Assembly (NCBI GenBank): GCA_029864945.1
Contig: JAOTSL010000225.1
Coordinates: forward strand, 1 to 5,170
DNA: 5,170 nucleotides
Source: Gammaproteobacteria bacterium
GTDB lineage: Bacteria; Pseudomonadota; Gammaproteobacteria; S012-40
Reading direction: 5' to 3'
The position numbers and the translations under genes are program-made. A model generated the notes under the pieces. That model made no database searches. It was not told the DNA's origin and saw nothing but the letters and a program-made list of their open reading frames with translations. Positions within the stretch are counted from its first letter, which is position 1; the number at the start of each line of letters is the position of its first letter. Of the stretch, positions 1 through 5,170 are shown in pieces.

Positions 1-1
1 T

Positions 2-214
2 GTTAGGCCTGATGACGTACTACCTGATGAAAGCAGCTCATTGCGAGGTACAGTCACTCACAAGGCGTTTAAAGGCTCCGAGATCCTATATACCGCCTCA
101 CTTGGTGAACACAGCGAGTTACTTTGTGCGTTCCCCAGCCACCACGACCATTATGTTGGCGAGGAAATCGGCGTCAAATTAGACCTGCATCATCTCATTG
201 CATTTAAACGTTAA
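2..214 (+). CDS. ABC transporter ATP-binding protein, C-terminal fragment (TOBE-type domain)
   Basis: This is the 3' end of a gene that begins before the window; 70 codons are visible before a TAA stop at 212-214. The peptide opens with VRPDDV, the 'RPE/RPD' strand that starts the C-terminal TOBE-type domain in PotA/FbpC/MalK-family import ATPases. It continues with a short beta-rich stretch (RGTVTHKAFKGSEILY) and ends in VGEEIGVKLDLHHLIAFKR, which fits the usual 'Ge.v.v......F' ending of that domain. In this family the domain regulates the transporter or senses substrate, while the Walker A/B nucleotide-binding part lies upstream and is not visible. The His-rich SHHDHYVGE segment resembles ferric-iron type (FbpC-like) members, but the substrate cannot be settled from this fragment. 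The gene converges on cytochrome c4, with a shared terminator 19 bases after its stop. Confidence 0.75.
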   Translation, partial: VRPDDVLPDESSSLRGTVTHKAFKGSEILYTASLGEHSELLCAFPSHHDHYVGEEIGVKLDLHHLIAFKR

Positions 215-233
215 CTTTTCATCAAAAACCTTC

Positions 234-273
234 AAGCAATAAAAAACGGGCCGAAGCCCGTTTTTTATTGCTT
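234..273. terminator. Bidirectional rho-independent terminator between convergent genes
   Basis: A perfect 18-bp inverted repeat (234-251 with 256-273) surrounds a CGAA tetraloop. The inner stem is G+C-rich (CGGGC/GCCCG). It is flanked by six A on the left (241-246) and six T on the right (261-266), so either strand gives a strong hairpin followed by a U-tract. It lies between the stop of the plus-strand ABC gene (214) and the stop of the minus-strand cytochrome gene (285), so it can end transcription from both sides. Confidence 0.92.
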
Positions 274-284
274 TCATTTAGATA

Positions 285-926
285 TTATTCGCGGCTACCT
301 AAGTATTCACCTAACTGATCAATTTGCTCATCAGTCAATTTTTTCGCAATATCCATCATCATATTTGCTGGATCATTGGTACGATCAGCTTTACGGAAAT
401 CCTTTAACTGCTTAACCAAATAATCTTTGGTCTGACCGCCGATAACAGGAAATATCTGGTTGGTTTCAGATTTACCTTTACCATTTTTACCATGGCAGTT
501 AACACAACCATATAAACCAGTACGTGGATCACCGTTCAAGTAAATCTTTTTGCCTGCTTTAATTTTCTTTTTATCCGTTGGTGCACCCATCATATAACGG
601 CTGCCTTGCATTGTTTTCTGACTAGCGTAGTAAGCTGAAATATCTTTCAGATCCTGATCACTACCTGCCAAACCTGCCATTGCAGACATAGTGTCGTTAT
701 TACGCTTACCATGCTGAAAGTCTTTAACCTGCTTAAAGATATAACCAGGCTTCTGACCAGCTAGGTTAGGGCACTCAGGGTTAACCGACATACCATCAAC
801 GCCGTGACAACCTTGACATAGTTCTGATTTACCCGCACCAAGTTTTGCATCTCCTCCCGCAAACGCCCCCCCTGCTACACAAAATAAAGCTAACAATACA
901 GATACTGCTTTTAATGTTTTTATCAT
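285..926 (-). CDS. Diheme cytochrome c4, periplasmic electron carrier
   Basis: The product is a 213-residue secreted c-type cytochrome. Residues 1-23 form a Sec signal peptide: MIKTLK positive end, hydrophobic core, and a likely cleavage after AFA-23. Two heme-attachment CXXCH motifs, CQGCH (37-41) and CVNCH (141-145), sit in two homologous halves. Each half has a downstream Met-containing segment after a K/R-rich 'N-D' stretch that can supply the distal heme ligand (KRNNDTMSAM, Met80 or Met83; RTNDPANMMM, one of Met189-191). Repeated domains with paired CXXCH and 'ND..M' motifs, at this length, are typical of cytochrome c4. In many proteobacteria this protein passes electrons from the bc1 complex to terminal oxidases such as cbb3. 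The ATG at 924-926 is preceded by AAGGGA about 9 bases upstream and directly opens the signal peptide, which supports this start. The gene appears monocistronic, with a promoter candidate at 1009-1036 and a terminator at 234-273. Confidence 0.93.
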   Translation of the reverse strand: MIKTLKAVSVLLALFCVAGGAFAGGDAKLGAGKSELCQGCHGVDGMSVNPECPNLAGQKPGYIFKQVKDFQHGKRNNDTMSAMAGLAGSDQDLKDISAYYASQKTMQGSRYMMGAPTDKKKIKAGKKIYLNGDPRTGLYGCVNCHGKNGKGKSETNQIFPVIGGQTKDYLVKQLKDFRKADRTNDPANMMMDIAKKLTDEQIDQLGEYLGSRE

Positions 927-960
927 CTTTAAAAATCCCTTACCGTCTCTTTATTAGTCA

Positions 961-984
961 AGCAAGCTGATCGGCAAGCTTGCT
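961..984 (-). repeat. Inverted repeat in the cytochrome c4 leader
   Basis: AGCAAGCT (961-968) pairs perfectly with AGCTTGCT (977-984) across an 8-base spacer. The right arm also lies within a 10-bp palindrome (GCAAGCTTGC, 974-983). It is 35-58 bases before the cytochrome c4 start codon, and downstream of the predicted promoter. It would therefore be a hairpin in the 5' leader, or a binding site for a dimeric regulator. No T-run follows on the minus strand, so it is not an obvious terminator. The function is unknown. Confidence 0.4.
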
Positions 985-1008
985 ATTAGAAAAATCTTGA
1001 AGCACGTT

Positions 1009-1036
1009 ATTTTAATTATGTGACGCACGATGTAAA
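1009..1036 (-). promoter_or_regulatory. Candidate sigma-70 type promoter for cytochrome c4
   Basis: Read on the minus strand, TTTACA (1031-1036; 5 of 6 matches to TTGACA) and TAAAAT (1009-1014; 5 of 6 matches to TATAAT) are separated by 16 bases. Transcription would start near 1002 and give a leader of roughly 75 bases carrying the hairpin at 961-984. The spacing and position are reasonable, but such pairs arise easily in A+T-rich DNA. Confidence 0.42.
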
Positions 1037-1048
1037 GATATATCAATC

Positions 1049-1081
1049 AAAAAAGCCTGAGTCAATTAAATTAATTTCAGG
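1049..1081 (-). terminator. Possible weak minus-strand terminator hairpin
   Basis: CCTGA+AATTA (1056-1060 and 1064-1068, with a 3-base bulge) pairs with TAATT+TCAGG (1072-1081) around a 3-base loop. On the minus strand this is followed by C and six T (complement of the A-run 1049-1054). The geometry is terminator-like, but most of the stem is A+T. It lies just upstream of the cytochrome promoter candidate, where it could block antisense read-through from the VanZ-like locus. The evidence is weak. Confidence 0.28.
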
Positions 1082-1341
1082 TTTCATTGCCCATATCAGT
1101 AGACGCTCACATAAAACACCGAATAATCCACAACACACCCCTCACAATGCCTACAATTCGAACAAGAGATGAAAAAACAATCAAATCTATTCTCCACCTT
1201 CTCATTTTCTAAGTATTTCTTTCTGAATAAGTTTAACTTATCAGATATTCAAGGTAATCTCTTAATAAATTACACTAAAAACGATTCTGGCAACTGGTTA
1301 TTATTCTAACGAACAAATATAACAATAAGACAAACAAATTA

Positions 1342-2292
1342 ATGCCAACCAGAAAACATTACCTTATCCCCTTAATCACCGCCACCTATGTGCTGCTACT
1401 TTTCGTTGGCAGTATTTATCCATTCACAAGCTGGCAGTGGCCAACACATGACAACTGGTTAAACTCGTTTGAAAATGCAACTCGATACGTACCCCGTAGC
1501 GATTTCATTATCAACTATCTTATTTACGTGCCGCTAGGCATTTTGGTTTCAATCCAGTTACGTGATCGAGTTAATTACCACCTTCTTTTAATTGTCAGCG
1601 CCAGTATTGCAGCCGGTTTTGGCCTGGCAATGGAAATGCTGCAGCTTTTCATTCCATCACGAGCCCACTCTTTTATTGATCTGATAATGAACACATCCGG
1701 CGCATTTACCGGCGCTTTGCTTCACCATTTAACAAAAAAACATTCAACTCTAGGAAAGCATTTACGCAACATGCGCTACAAATGGTTTTTACACGGCCGA
1801 TATACTGAATTAGGGCTGGTTACTATAGCGCTATGGGCATTGTCTGAAATCAGCCCATTAGCGCCAGCGTTAAGCTATGAAATAATTTCACAAGACTACA
1901 GTCACTTTATGAGTACGCTTCTTGTCAGCTCTCAGTGGGACTCATTCAAAATCATTGCTTTTGCGTTTGAAATATTTGCCCTGTTTCTTATCACTGAATT
2001 TATCCTCATCAATAAAGCCACAAGCTTATATGTATTTGGCACTTTTGCTGGTGTTATTATTTATATGAAATTACCTGTCGCTGACACTCAACTCACACCG
2101 GAGTTCTTTTGGGGGTTAATTGCAGGTATCGCCCTGTACTTTAGCACACAGGCCAAATCGATAGAGCTTAGAACAAAGCTCGTTATGTACGCGCTATTCC
2201 TCGCCTACCTGATTAATGAGTTAAACCACCCCGTACAAATCCTGGCAGATGAATTCAATTGGCTTCCATTGATAGTGATGAAAAAAGAATAA
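1342..2292 (+). CDS. VanZ-like family integral membrane protein (N-terminal part of a probably split gene)
   Basis: This frame encodes 316 residues. The first 130 form a VanZ-like domain: a membrane segment at about 8-26, then DFIINYLIYVPLG (54-66) with the family's conserved Asp/Asn and 'PlG'. EMLQLFIPSR (98-107) and SFIDLIMNTSGAFTG (110-124) follow, giving the E..Q...P.R..s..D...N..Ga..G signature. Several further hydrophobic segments lie at roughly 152-170, 203-224, 228-242, 254-270 and 279-292. VanZ itself confers low-level teicoplanin resistance, but most VanZ-like proteins have no known function and many occur near envelope polysaccharide genes. The ATG at 1342 is the only ATG after the in-frame stop at 1276, yet it has no clear Shine-Dalgarno sequence. 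The frame ends abruptly just after 'FNWLPLIVM' in a run of six A, and the neighbouring frame continues with another membrane segment and a second VanZ-like motif. This product is therefore probably a truncation of a protein of about 404 residues. Confidence 0.8.
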   Translation: MPTRKHYLIPLITATYVLLLFVGSIYPFTSWQWPTHDNWLNSFENATRYVPRSDFIINYLIYVPLGILVSIQLRDRVNYHLLLIVSASIAAGFGLAMEMLQLFIPSRAHSFIDLIMNTSGAFTGALLHHLTKKHSTLGKHLRNMRYKWFLHGRYTELGLVTIALWALSEISPLAPALSYEIISQDYSHFMSTLLVSSQWDSFKIIAFAFEIFALFLITEFILINKATSLYVFGTFAGVIIYMKLPVADTQLTPEFFWGLIAGIALYFSTQAKSIELRTKLVMYALFLAYLINELNHPVQILADEFNWLPLIVMKKE

Positions 2293-2555
2293 ACCGCGTG
2301 ACAGAAATATTAAACATAGCCTGGATTTTTCTCGCCCTCAGTTTTTTTACCTTATCTATCAAACAAGTAATGGTTAAGAGGAATGGAGTTATCGGTTTGT
2401 TCGTGGTTGGGGTAATTGCCTTTTCACTGGAGTGGCAGCAACAAACATTACAAAATACGAGTGCAGATATTACCGACGTACTGATAGCAATGTTTGCCTG
2501 GGCGCTACCTTATTTTCATCCAGAGATTCAGCGAGGCATTAAGCTAAAGCAATAA
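2259..2555 (+). CDS. C-terminal VanZ-like segment in the -1 frame, probably the displaced end of the preceding gene
   Basis: This frame is open from 2253 to a TAA at 2553-2555 and overlaps the end of the VanZ-like gene. As an independent gene it could begin only at TTG 2259 or GTG 2298, neither with a convincing ribosome site. The first in-frame ATG (2370) would remove the first membrane helix. Numbered from 2259, it has hydrophobic segments at about 17-33 and 43-57, then LEWQQQ (57-62) and ADITDVL (69-75), and a last hydrophobic stretch at 74-85. The E..Q plus D..D pattern, about ten residues apart at the end of a helix, mimics the VanZ signature seen in the N-terminal half. Joining after Lys315 of the preceding frame (re-reading A2286) gives a continuous membrane protein of about 404 residues. 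I infer a frameshifted single gene. Translational coupling or programmed shifting are less likely alternatives. Confidence 0.6.
   Translation: MASIDSDEKRINRVTEILNIAWIFLALSFFTLSIKQVMVKRNGVIGLFVVGVIAFSLEWQQQTLQNTSADITDVLIAMFAWALPYFHPEIQRGIKLKQ
2281..2287 (+). other. A6G homopolymer at the frame break (possible slippage or indel site)
   Basis: Six A followed by G sit within the short shared open window (2253-2292) where the two VanZ-like frames can be joined. In the upstream frame the codons read ATG AAA AAA GAA TAA. One extra A would read straight into the downstream frame, as would a -1 slip on the second AAA. The phase is not the efficient A AAA AAG arrangement of dnaX, and no downstream hairpin or upstream Shine-Dalgarno-like stimulator is apparent. 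A one-base deletion or a sequencing error is therefore the simpler reading. Confidence 0.5.
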
Positions 2556-2580
2556 TTTTATTGCGGTATATTTAGTCATA

Positions 2581-2608
2581 ACGAGGGAGTTACTTCTAAC
2601 TTCCTCGT
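2581..2608. terminator. Hairpin between convergent VanZ-like and rmlB genes, probable terminator
   Basis: ACGAGGGAGTTA (2581-2592) pairs with TAACTTCCTCGT (2597-2608) around a CTTC loop. This is a 12-bp stem with one G-U wobble on the plus strand. It lies 25 bases after the VanZ-like stop and 23 bases beyond the rmlB stop, where convergent genes usually share a terminator. Neither side has a long T-run (plus strand continues CTAATTTAAC), so intrinsic termination would be weak. Confidence 0.55.
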
Positions 2609-2631
2609 CTAATTTAACAGCAGATGGTCCA

Positions 2632-3657
2632 TCAAAGACAAGATCGATTCGCCAAATACCAATCAATCGTTTTTTCTATACCTTCTTCAAACTGCACGGC
2701 TGGCTGCCAACCCAATTCATTGGTAATTTTGCTGCCGTCAATGGCATAACGCCAGTCGTGACCTTTTCTGTCGGTAACAAATGTCATCAACTCTGCATAG
2801 GGTTTCGCATTTTCAGCGGGTAATTTTTTATCAAGTATTTCGCAAATGGATTTTGCTATTGCATTGTTTGACCATTCGTTATCACCACCAATATTATAAG
2901 TTTCGCCTAACCGCCCTGCACGCACAACCCGATCAATCGCCGTACAATGATCATTCACAAACAACCAGTCTCTAATATTGGTTCCATCACCATAAATCGG
3001 AATTGATTTATTTTCTAAACAAGATCGAATAACCGTCGGAATAAATTTCTCACCGTGCTGATACGCGCCGTAATTATTCGAACAATTTGTTGTTGTCACC
3101 GGCAGGCCATAGGTATGAAAATAGGCGCGAACCATGTGATCAGACCCCGCCTTTGATGCTGAATAAGGCGAGTTCGGTGCATAAGTAGTTTCTTCAGTAA
3201 ACGGAGGATCTTCTTTACTTAAAGTACCATAAACTTCATCGGTGGAAATATGATGAAATCGGCATTGTGTTTTATCCCATTTTTTTTCATCCAGCCAATA
3301 TGTTCTGGCTGCATCAAGTAATATAAATGTACCTACAATATTTGATTCAACAAATGCCGCCGGACCGGTAATGGAGCGATCAACATGGCTTTCTGCCGCG
3401 AAATGAATCACCGTATCTATTTCATATTGACTGAGTAATTTATCAATTAACGGACGATCGCAAATATCACCTTTTATAAATGTGTGTCGCTCTGGTGATG
3501 GCAAGTCATTCAGGTTTTCAGTATTACCCGCATAACTGAGATTATCCAGATTAACAATCTTAACCTGTTTATCTGTTGCCAATAAGTAACGTACAAAATT
3601 ACAACCAATAAAACCGGCACCACCGGTTACCAAAACATTACGGGGTTGGTAAGTCAT
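2632..3657 (-). CDS. rmlB: dTDP-glucose 4,6-dehydratase
   Basis: This enzyme is the second step of dTDP-L-rhamnose synthesis, converting dTDP-glucose to dTDP-4-keto-6-deoxyglucose in the cytoplasm with bound NAD+. The 341-residue product is close to the usual family length and looks intact. It is an extended short-chain dehydrogenase. TGGAGFIG (11-18) is the NAD-binding glycine motif and HFAAESHVDRS (85-95) is a family signature. STDEVYG (138-144) carries the Thr-Asp-Glu dehydratase catalytic triad (139-141). YSASK (165-169) is the YxxxK catalytic pair, and NCSNNYG (191-197) and DRKGHDWRYAID (296-307) are typical of RmlB. The ATG at 3655-3657 has AGGA about 12 bases upstream, a rather long spacing. 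It is the last visible gene of the rmlC-rmlD-rmlB operon, 25 bases after rmlD, and it converges on the VanZ-like locus. The related wbpM/UDP-sugar dehydratase families are less likely given the TDE triad and context. Confidence 0.95.
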   Translation of the reverse strand: MTYQPRNVLVTGGAGFIGCNFVRYLLATDKQVKIVNLDNLSYAGNTENLNDLPSPERHTFIKGDICDRPLIDKLLSQYEIDTVIHFAAESHVDRSITGPAAFVESNIVGTFILLDAARTYWLDEKKWDKTQCRFHHISTDEVYGTLSKEDPPFTEETTYAPNSPYSASKAGSDHMVRAYFHTYGLPVTTTNCSNNYGAYQHGEKFIPTVIRSCLENKSIPIYGDGTNIRDWLFVNDHCTAIDRVVRAGRLGETYNIGGDNEWSNNAIAKSICEILDKKLPAENAKPYAELMTFVTDRKGHDWRYAIDGSKITNELGWQPAVQFEEGIEKTIDWYLANRSCL

Positions 3658-3682
3658 TTTTAAATTATTTCCTAACGATTTT

Positions 3683-4636
3683 TTAAAGTTGATTATTCAC
3701 AATTTGCTGAATTAATTTATCGAGAGCCGGCCGCCATTGGGCCCGCTTTATACCAAATACTTTTTCTATAAGCGCGGTATCCATTCGACTATTTTCAGGT
3801 CTTTTTGCTGGCGTGGGATATTCACGCGTCATGATGGGGATGATTTGCTTTACCGATATGGGTTGTGAGACTTCTATTTTTCCCGTCTCGACTGCTCCGG
3901 CCTCGGCTGCTCTGGCCTCAACAGCTCTGACCGCCTCAACAATTGCAGACGCAAAGCCAAACCAGGTTGTTTCTGGCATATCACAATAATGATAGGTGCC
4001 GAATTTTTTCACCTTAAATGACTCGTCACAAATTTGAGGCACAATCTGCAATATAACACTCGCTATATTCACAGTAGACGTTGGACAACCCAACTGGTCC
4101 GCCACAATACTCAGTTCAGTACGTTCTCGGGCTAATCGTATAATGGATTTTACAAAATTATTTCCGTACAAACCAAATACCCAACTCACGCGTAAAATAA
4201 TATGGTTTGGCATTACCTCTCGTATTGCCTGCTCACCTTTGTATTTACTCAGCCCGTATACATTTTGTGGATCAACCACGTCTTTCTCATTGTAAGGCGA
4301 ATCTTTTTGGCCATTAAATACATAATCGGTTGATACATGTATTAATCGAACAGACTCAGCCTGACAAGCTTCCGCAACATTTCTGGCGCCTGTTTCATTT
4401 ATCAAAAATGCGTTTTCAGAATCTGACTCGGCTTTATCAACTGCCGTGTAAGCTGCAGCATTTATAACACAATCCGGATTTTCACTTTTAACCACGCGAA
4501 AAACAGCATCTACATCGGTAATATCCAATGCCTGACGATCATAAGCGACAACGTCTATTTCAGTCGTCAGCTTAGCCAGCTCATGCAGCTCTTTACCCAG
4601 CTGACCACCTGCACCTAAAATCAATATTTTTTTCAT
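3683..4636 (-). CDS. rmlD: dTDP-4-dehydrorhamnose reductase with an Ala/Glu-rich insertion
   Basis: This enzyme is the last step of dTDP-L-rhamnose synthesis, the NAD(P)H-dependent reduction of dTDP-4-keto-L-rhamnose. The 317-residue product shows LGAGGQLG (7-14), the nucleotide-binding loop; NAAAYTAVDKAE (59-70), a signature of the family; and STDYVFNG (102-109). YGLSK (127-131) is the YxxxK catalytic pair, and YPTPAKRPENSRMD (273-286) is the characteristic substrate-binding segment. It is about 18 residues longer than the E. coli enzyme. The extra length lies between the last helix of the core and the substrate-binding segment, where residues 234-250 read as EAVRAV-EARAA-EAGAV, encoded by degenerate 15-bp repeats. 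The insertion falls between conserved elements, so function is probably retained. The start ATG overlaps the rmlC stop (ATGA, 4633-4636), indicating translational coupling. AGGAAG inside the rmlC end may serve as its ribosome site. Confidence 0.95.
   Translation of the reverse strand: MKKILILGAGGQLGKELHELAKLTTEIDVVAYDRQALDITDVDAVFRVVKSENPDCVINAAAYTAVDKAESDSENAFLINETGARNVAEACQAESVRLIHVSTDYVFNGQKDSPYNEKDVVDPQNVYGLSKYKGEQAIREVMPNHIILRVSWVFGLYGNNFVKSIIRLARERTELSIVADQLGCPTSTVNIASVILQIVPQICDESFKVKKFGTYHYCDMPETTWFGFASAIVEAVRAVEARAAEAGAVETGKIEVSQPISVKQIIPIMTREYPTPAKRPENSRMDTALIEKVFGIKRAQWRPALDKLIQQIVNNQL
3890..3937 (-). repeat. Degenerate 15-bp tandem repeats inside rmlD
   Basis: On the plus strand, GACTGCTCCGGCCTC (3890-3904) and GGCTGCTCTGGCCTC (3905-3919) match at 13 of 15 positions. 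AACAGCTCTGACCGCCTC (3920-3937) is a third, more diverged copy with a 3-base insertion. In rmlD they encode EAGAV (245-249), EARAA (240-244) and EAVRAV (234-239). The unit keeps the reading frame. The tract is richer in G+C than its surroundings and accounts for much of the extra length of this RmlD. Confidence 0.7.
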
Positions 4637-5170
4637 GCGGGCAAATCTTCCTCAGCAATTTCAGCTAGCGGTGGTTGAATTTTATCTTTCTCTGACAACA
4701 TAATTTCATCCAATGGAATGGACCAATCAATATTTAACGCTGGGTCATTCCATAACACACCTCTTTCTGATTGAGGGTGATAATAGTCAGTACACTTGTA
4801 AACAAAATCAACTTCTTTAGAGATCACACAAAAGCCATGAGCAAAGCCCGGCGGCACATACATTTGCCGATGATTGGTATCATTCAATGTTACCGCACAC
4901 CATTGACCAAAGGTAGGGGAGCTTTTACGAATATCTAACGCAATGTCCAGCACCTCACCACGCACCACGCTCACCAATTTACCCTGAGGCTGAACCAACT
5001 GGTAATGTAAACCGCGCAAAACACCCCGGCTTGAGCGAGAATGATTATCCTGCACAAAAGTATCGGGTAGACCAACGTCACGATAACGTTGCGCATGAAA
5101 TGTTTCCTGGAAGAATCCGCGTTGATCACCAAATACTTTTGGCTCAAGCACAATAACATCAGGCAAACTT
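4633..5170 (-). CDS. rmlC: dTDP-4-dehydrorhamnose 3,5-epimerase, 5' end truncated by window edge
   Basis: This enzyme is the third step of dTDP-L-rhamnose synthesis, the double epimerisation of dTDP-4-keto-6-deoxyglucose. It is a cupin-fold dimer. Numbering the Leu of LPDVIVLEPK (codon 5164-5166) as 1, the family motifs appear in order: GDQRGFFQETF (13-23), then RGLHYQ (51-56) with the catalytic His54, and QGKLVSVVRGEVLD (61-74) with a conserved Lys63. VPPGFAHGF (104-112), YKCTDYYHP (123-131) with the acid Tyr near 128-129, and LWNDPALNIDW (138-148) complete the set. The TTG at 5164 should not be taken as the start. The frame remains open to the window edge, and RmlC proteins normally have about eight more residues before this point, so the true start lies beyond 5170. 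The stop overlaps the rmlD start by 4 bases. Confidence 0.94.
   Translation of the reverse strand, partial: SLPDVIVLEPKVFGDQRGFFQETFHAQRYRDVGLPDTFVQDNHSRSSRGVLRGLHYQLVQPQGKLVSVVRGEVLDIALDIRKSSPTFGQWCAVTLNDTNHRQMYVPPGFAHGFCVISKEVDFVYKCTDYYHPQSERGVLWNDPALNIDWSIPLDEIMLSEKDKIQPPLAEIAEEDLPA

Larger units (their letters stand above)
927..1341. other. Divergent intergenic region, 415 bases, no convincing gene
   Basis: This A+T-rich stretch separates the start of cytochrome c4 (-) from the start of the VanZ-like gene (+). The half near the cytochrome gene holds a promoter-like pair (1009-1036), a short hairpin (961-984) and a hairpin with a T-run on the minus strand (1049-1081). The half near the VanZ-like gene has only weak signals: TATAAC at 1318-1323 could be a -10 element, but the hexamer 17 bases upstream (TGGTTA, 1295-1300) matches a -35 poorly. 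No Shine-Dalgarno sequence is visible before the ATG at 1342. Two short open frames (1147-1212 and 1169-1309) lack a proper ribosome site and recognisable motifs. No tRNA, riboswitch or repeat array was seen. Confidence 0.6.

Noticed and set aside
1147..1212. 21-codon open frame (MPTIRTRDEKTIKS...)
   Set aside because: It has no ribosome binding site and no recognisable motif, and it is of a length expected by chance in this A+T-rich intergenic DNA.
2281..2300. dnaX-style programmed -1 frameshift signal
   Set aside because: A6G is present, but the codon phase is ATG AAA AAA GAA rather than the efficient A AAA AAG phase. No stimulating hairpin or internal Shine-Dalgarno element is visible, so a simple indel is preferred.
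2781..2975. 64-codon plus-strand open frame
   Set aside because: It lies wholly inside rmlB on the opposite strand, has no family motif, and is a shadow of the conserved rmlB coding sequence.
4971..5159. 62-codon minus-strand open frame
   Set aside because: It lies in another frame of the rmlC coding region, which has clear catalytic motifs, so this frame is a shadow.
5164..5166. TTG as the start codon of rmlC
   Set aside because: The frame continues open to the window edge and RmlC proteins normally have several residues before the LP..IVLEPK segment. The gene is cut by the window edge.
1..5170. CRISPR arrays, insertion sequences, attachment sites, tRNA or rRNA genes
   Set aside because: No regularly spaced direct repeats, transposase fragments with terminal repeats, or RNA-gene signatures were found on either strand. 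The only repeats are the hairpins and the in-frame rmlD units.

Overview
The window looks like a stretch of chromosome from a moderately A+T-rich, aerobic or facultative gram-negative bacterium, most likely a gammaproteobacterium. The basis is a diheme cytochrome c4 with a Sec signal peptide, a PotA/FbpC-type ABC ATPase tail, and a dTDP-rhamnose operon of the kind that supplies O-antigen or exopolysaccharide synthesis. No mobile element, CRISPR array, tRNA or rRNA was seen.

Layout. Positions 2-214 (+) are the last 70 codons of an ABC transporter ATPase. It converges on a cytochrome c4 gene (285-926, -), and the two share a perfect 18-bp hairpin that can act as a bidirectional terminator. A 415-base intergenic region (927-1341) separates cytochrome c4 from a divergent membrane-protein gene. 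It holds a plausible minus-strand promoter, two hairpins and no convincing gene. Positions 1342-2555 (+) encode a VanZ-like membrane protein split into two overlapping reading frames. The second frame carries a second VanZ-like Glu/Gln...Asp signature, so the two frames probably form one protein of about 404 residues broken at a run of six A. A hairpin at 2581-2608 separates this locus from the convergent rml genes.

From 5170 down to 2632 (-) lie rmlC (5' end cut by the window edge), rmlD and rmlB. These encode the epimerase, reductase and 4,6-dehydratase of dTDP-L-rhamnose synthesis. rmlC and rmlD overlap by 4 bases (ATGA), and rmlD and rmlB are 25 bases apart, so they form one operon. rmlA, the first pathway gene, is not in the window and may lie upstream of rmlC. 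The rmlD product carries an unusual Ala/Glu-rich insertion made of degenerate 15-bp repeats.

No clearly new biological system is visible. The two items most worth checking are the frame break in the VanZ-like gene and the repeat-derived insertion in rmlD.
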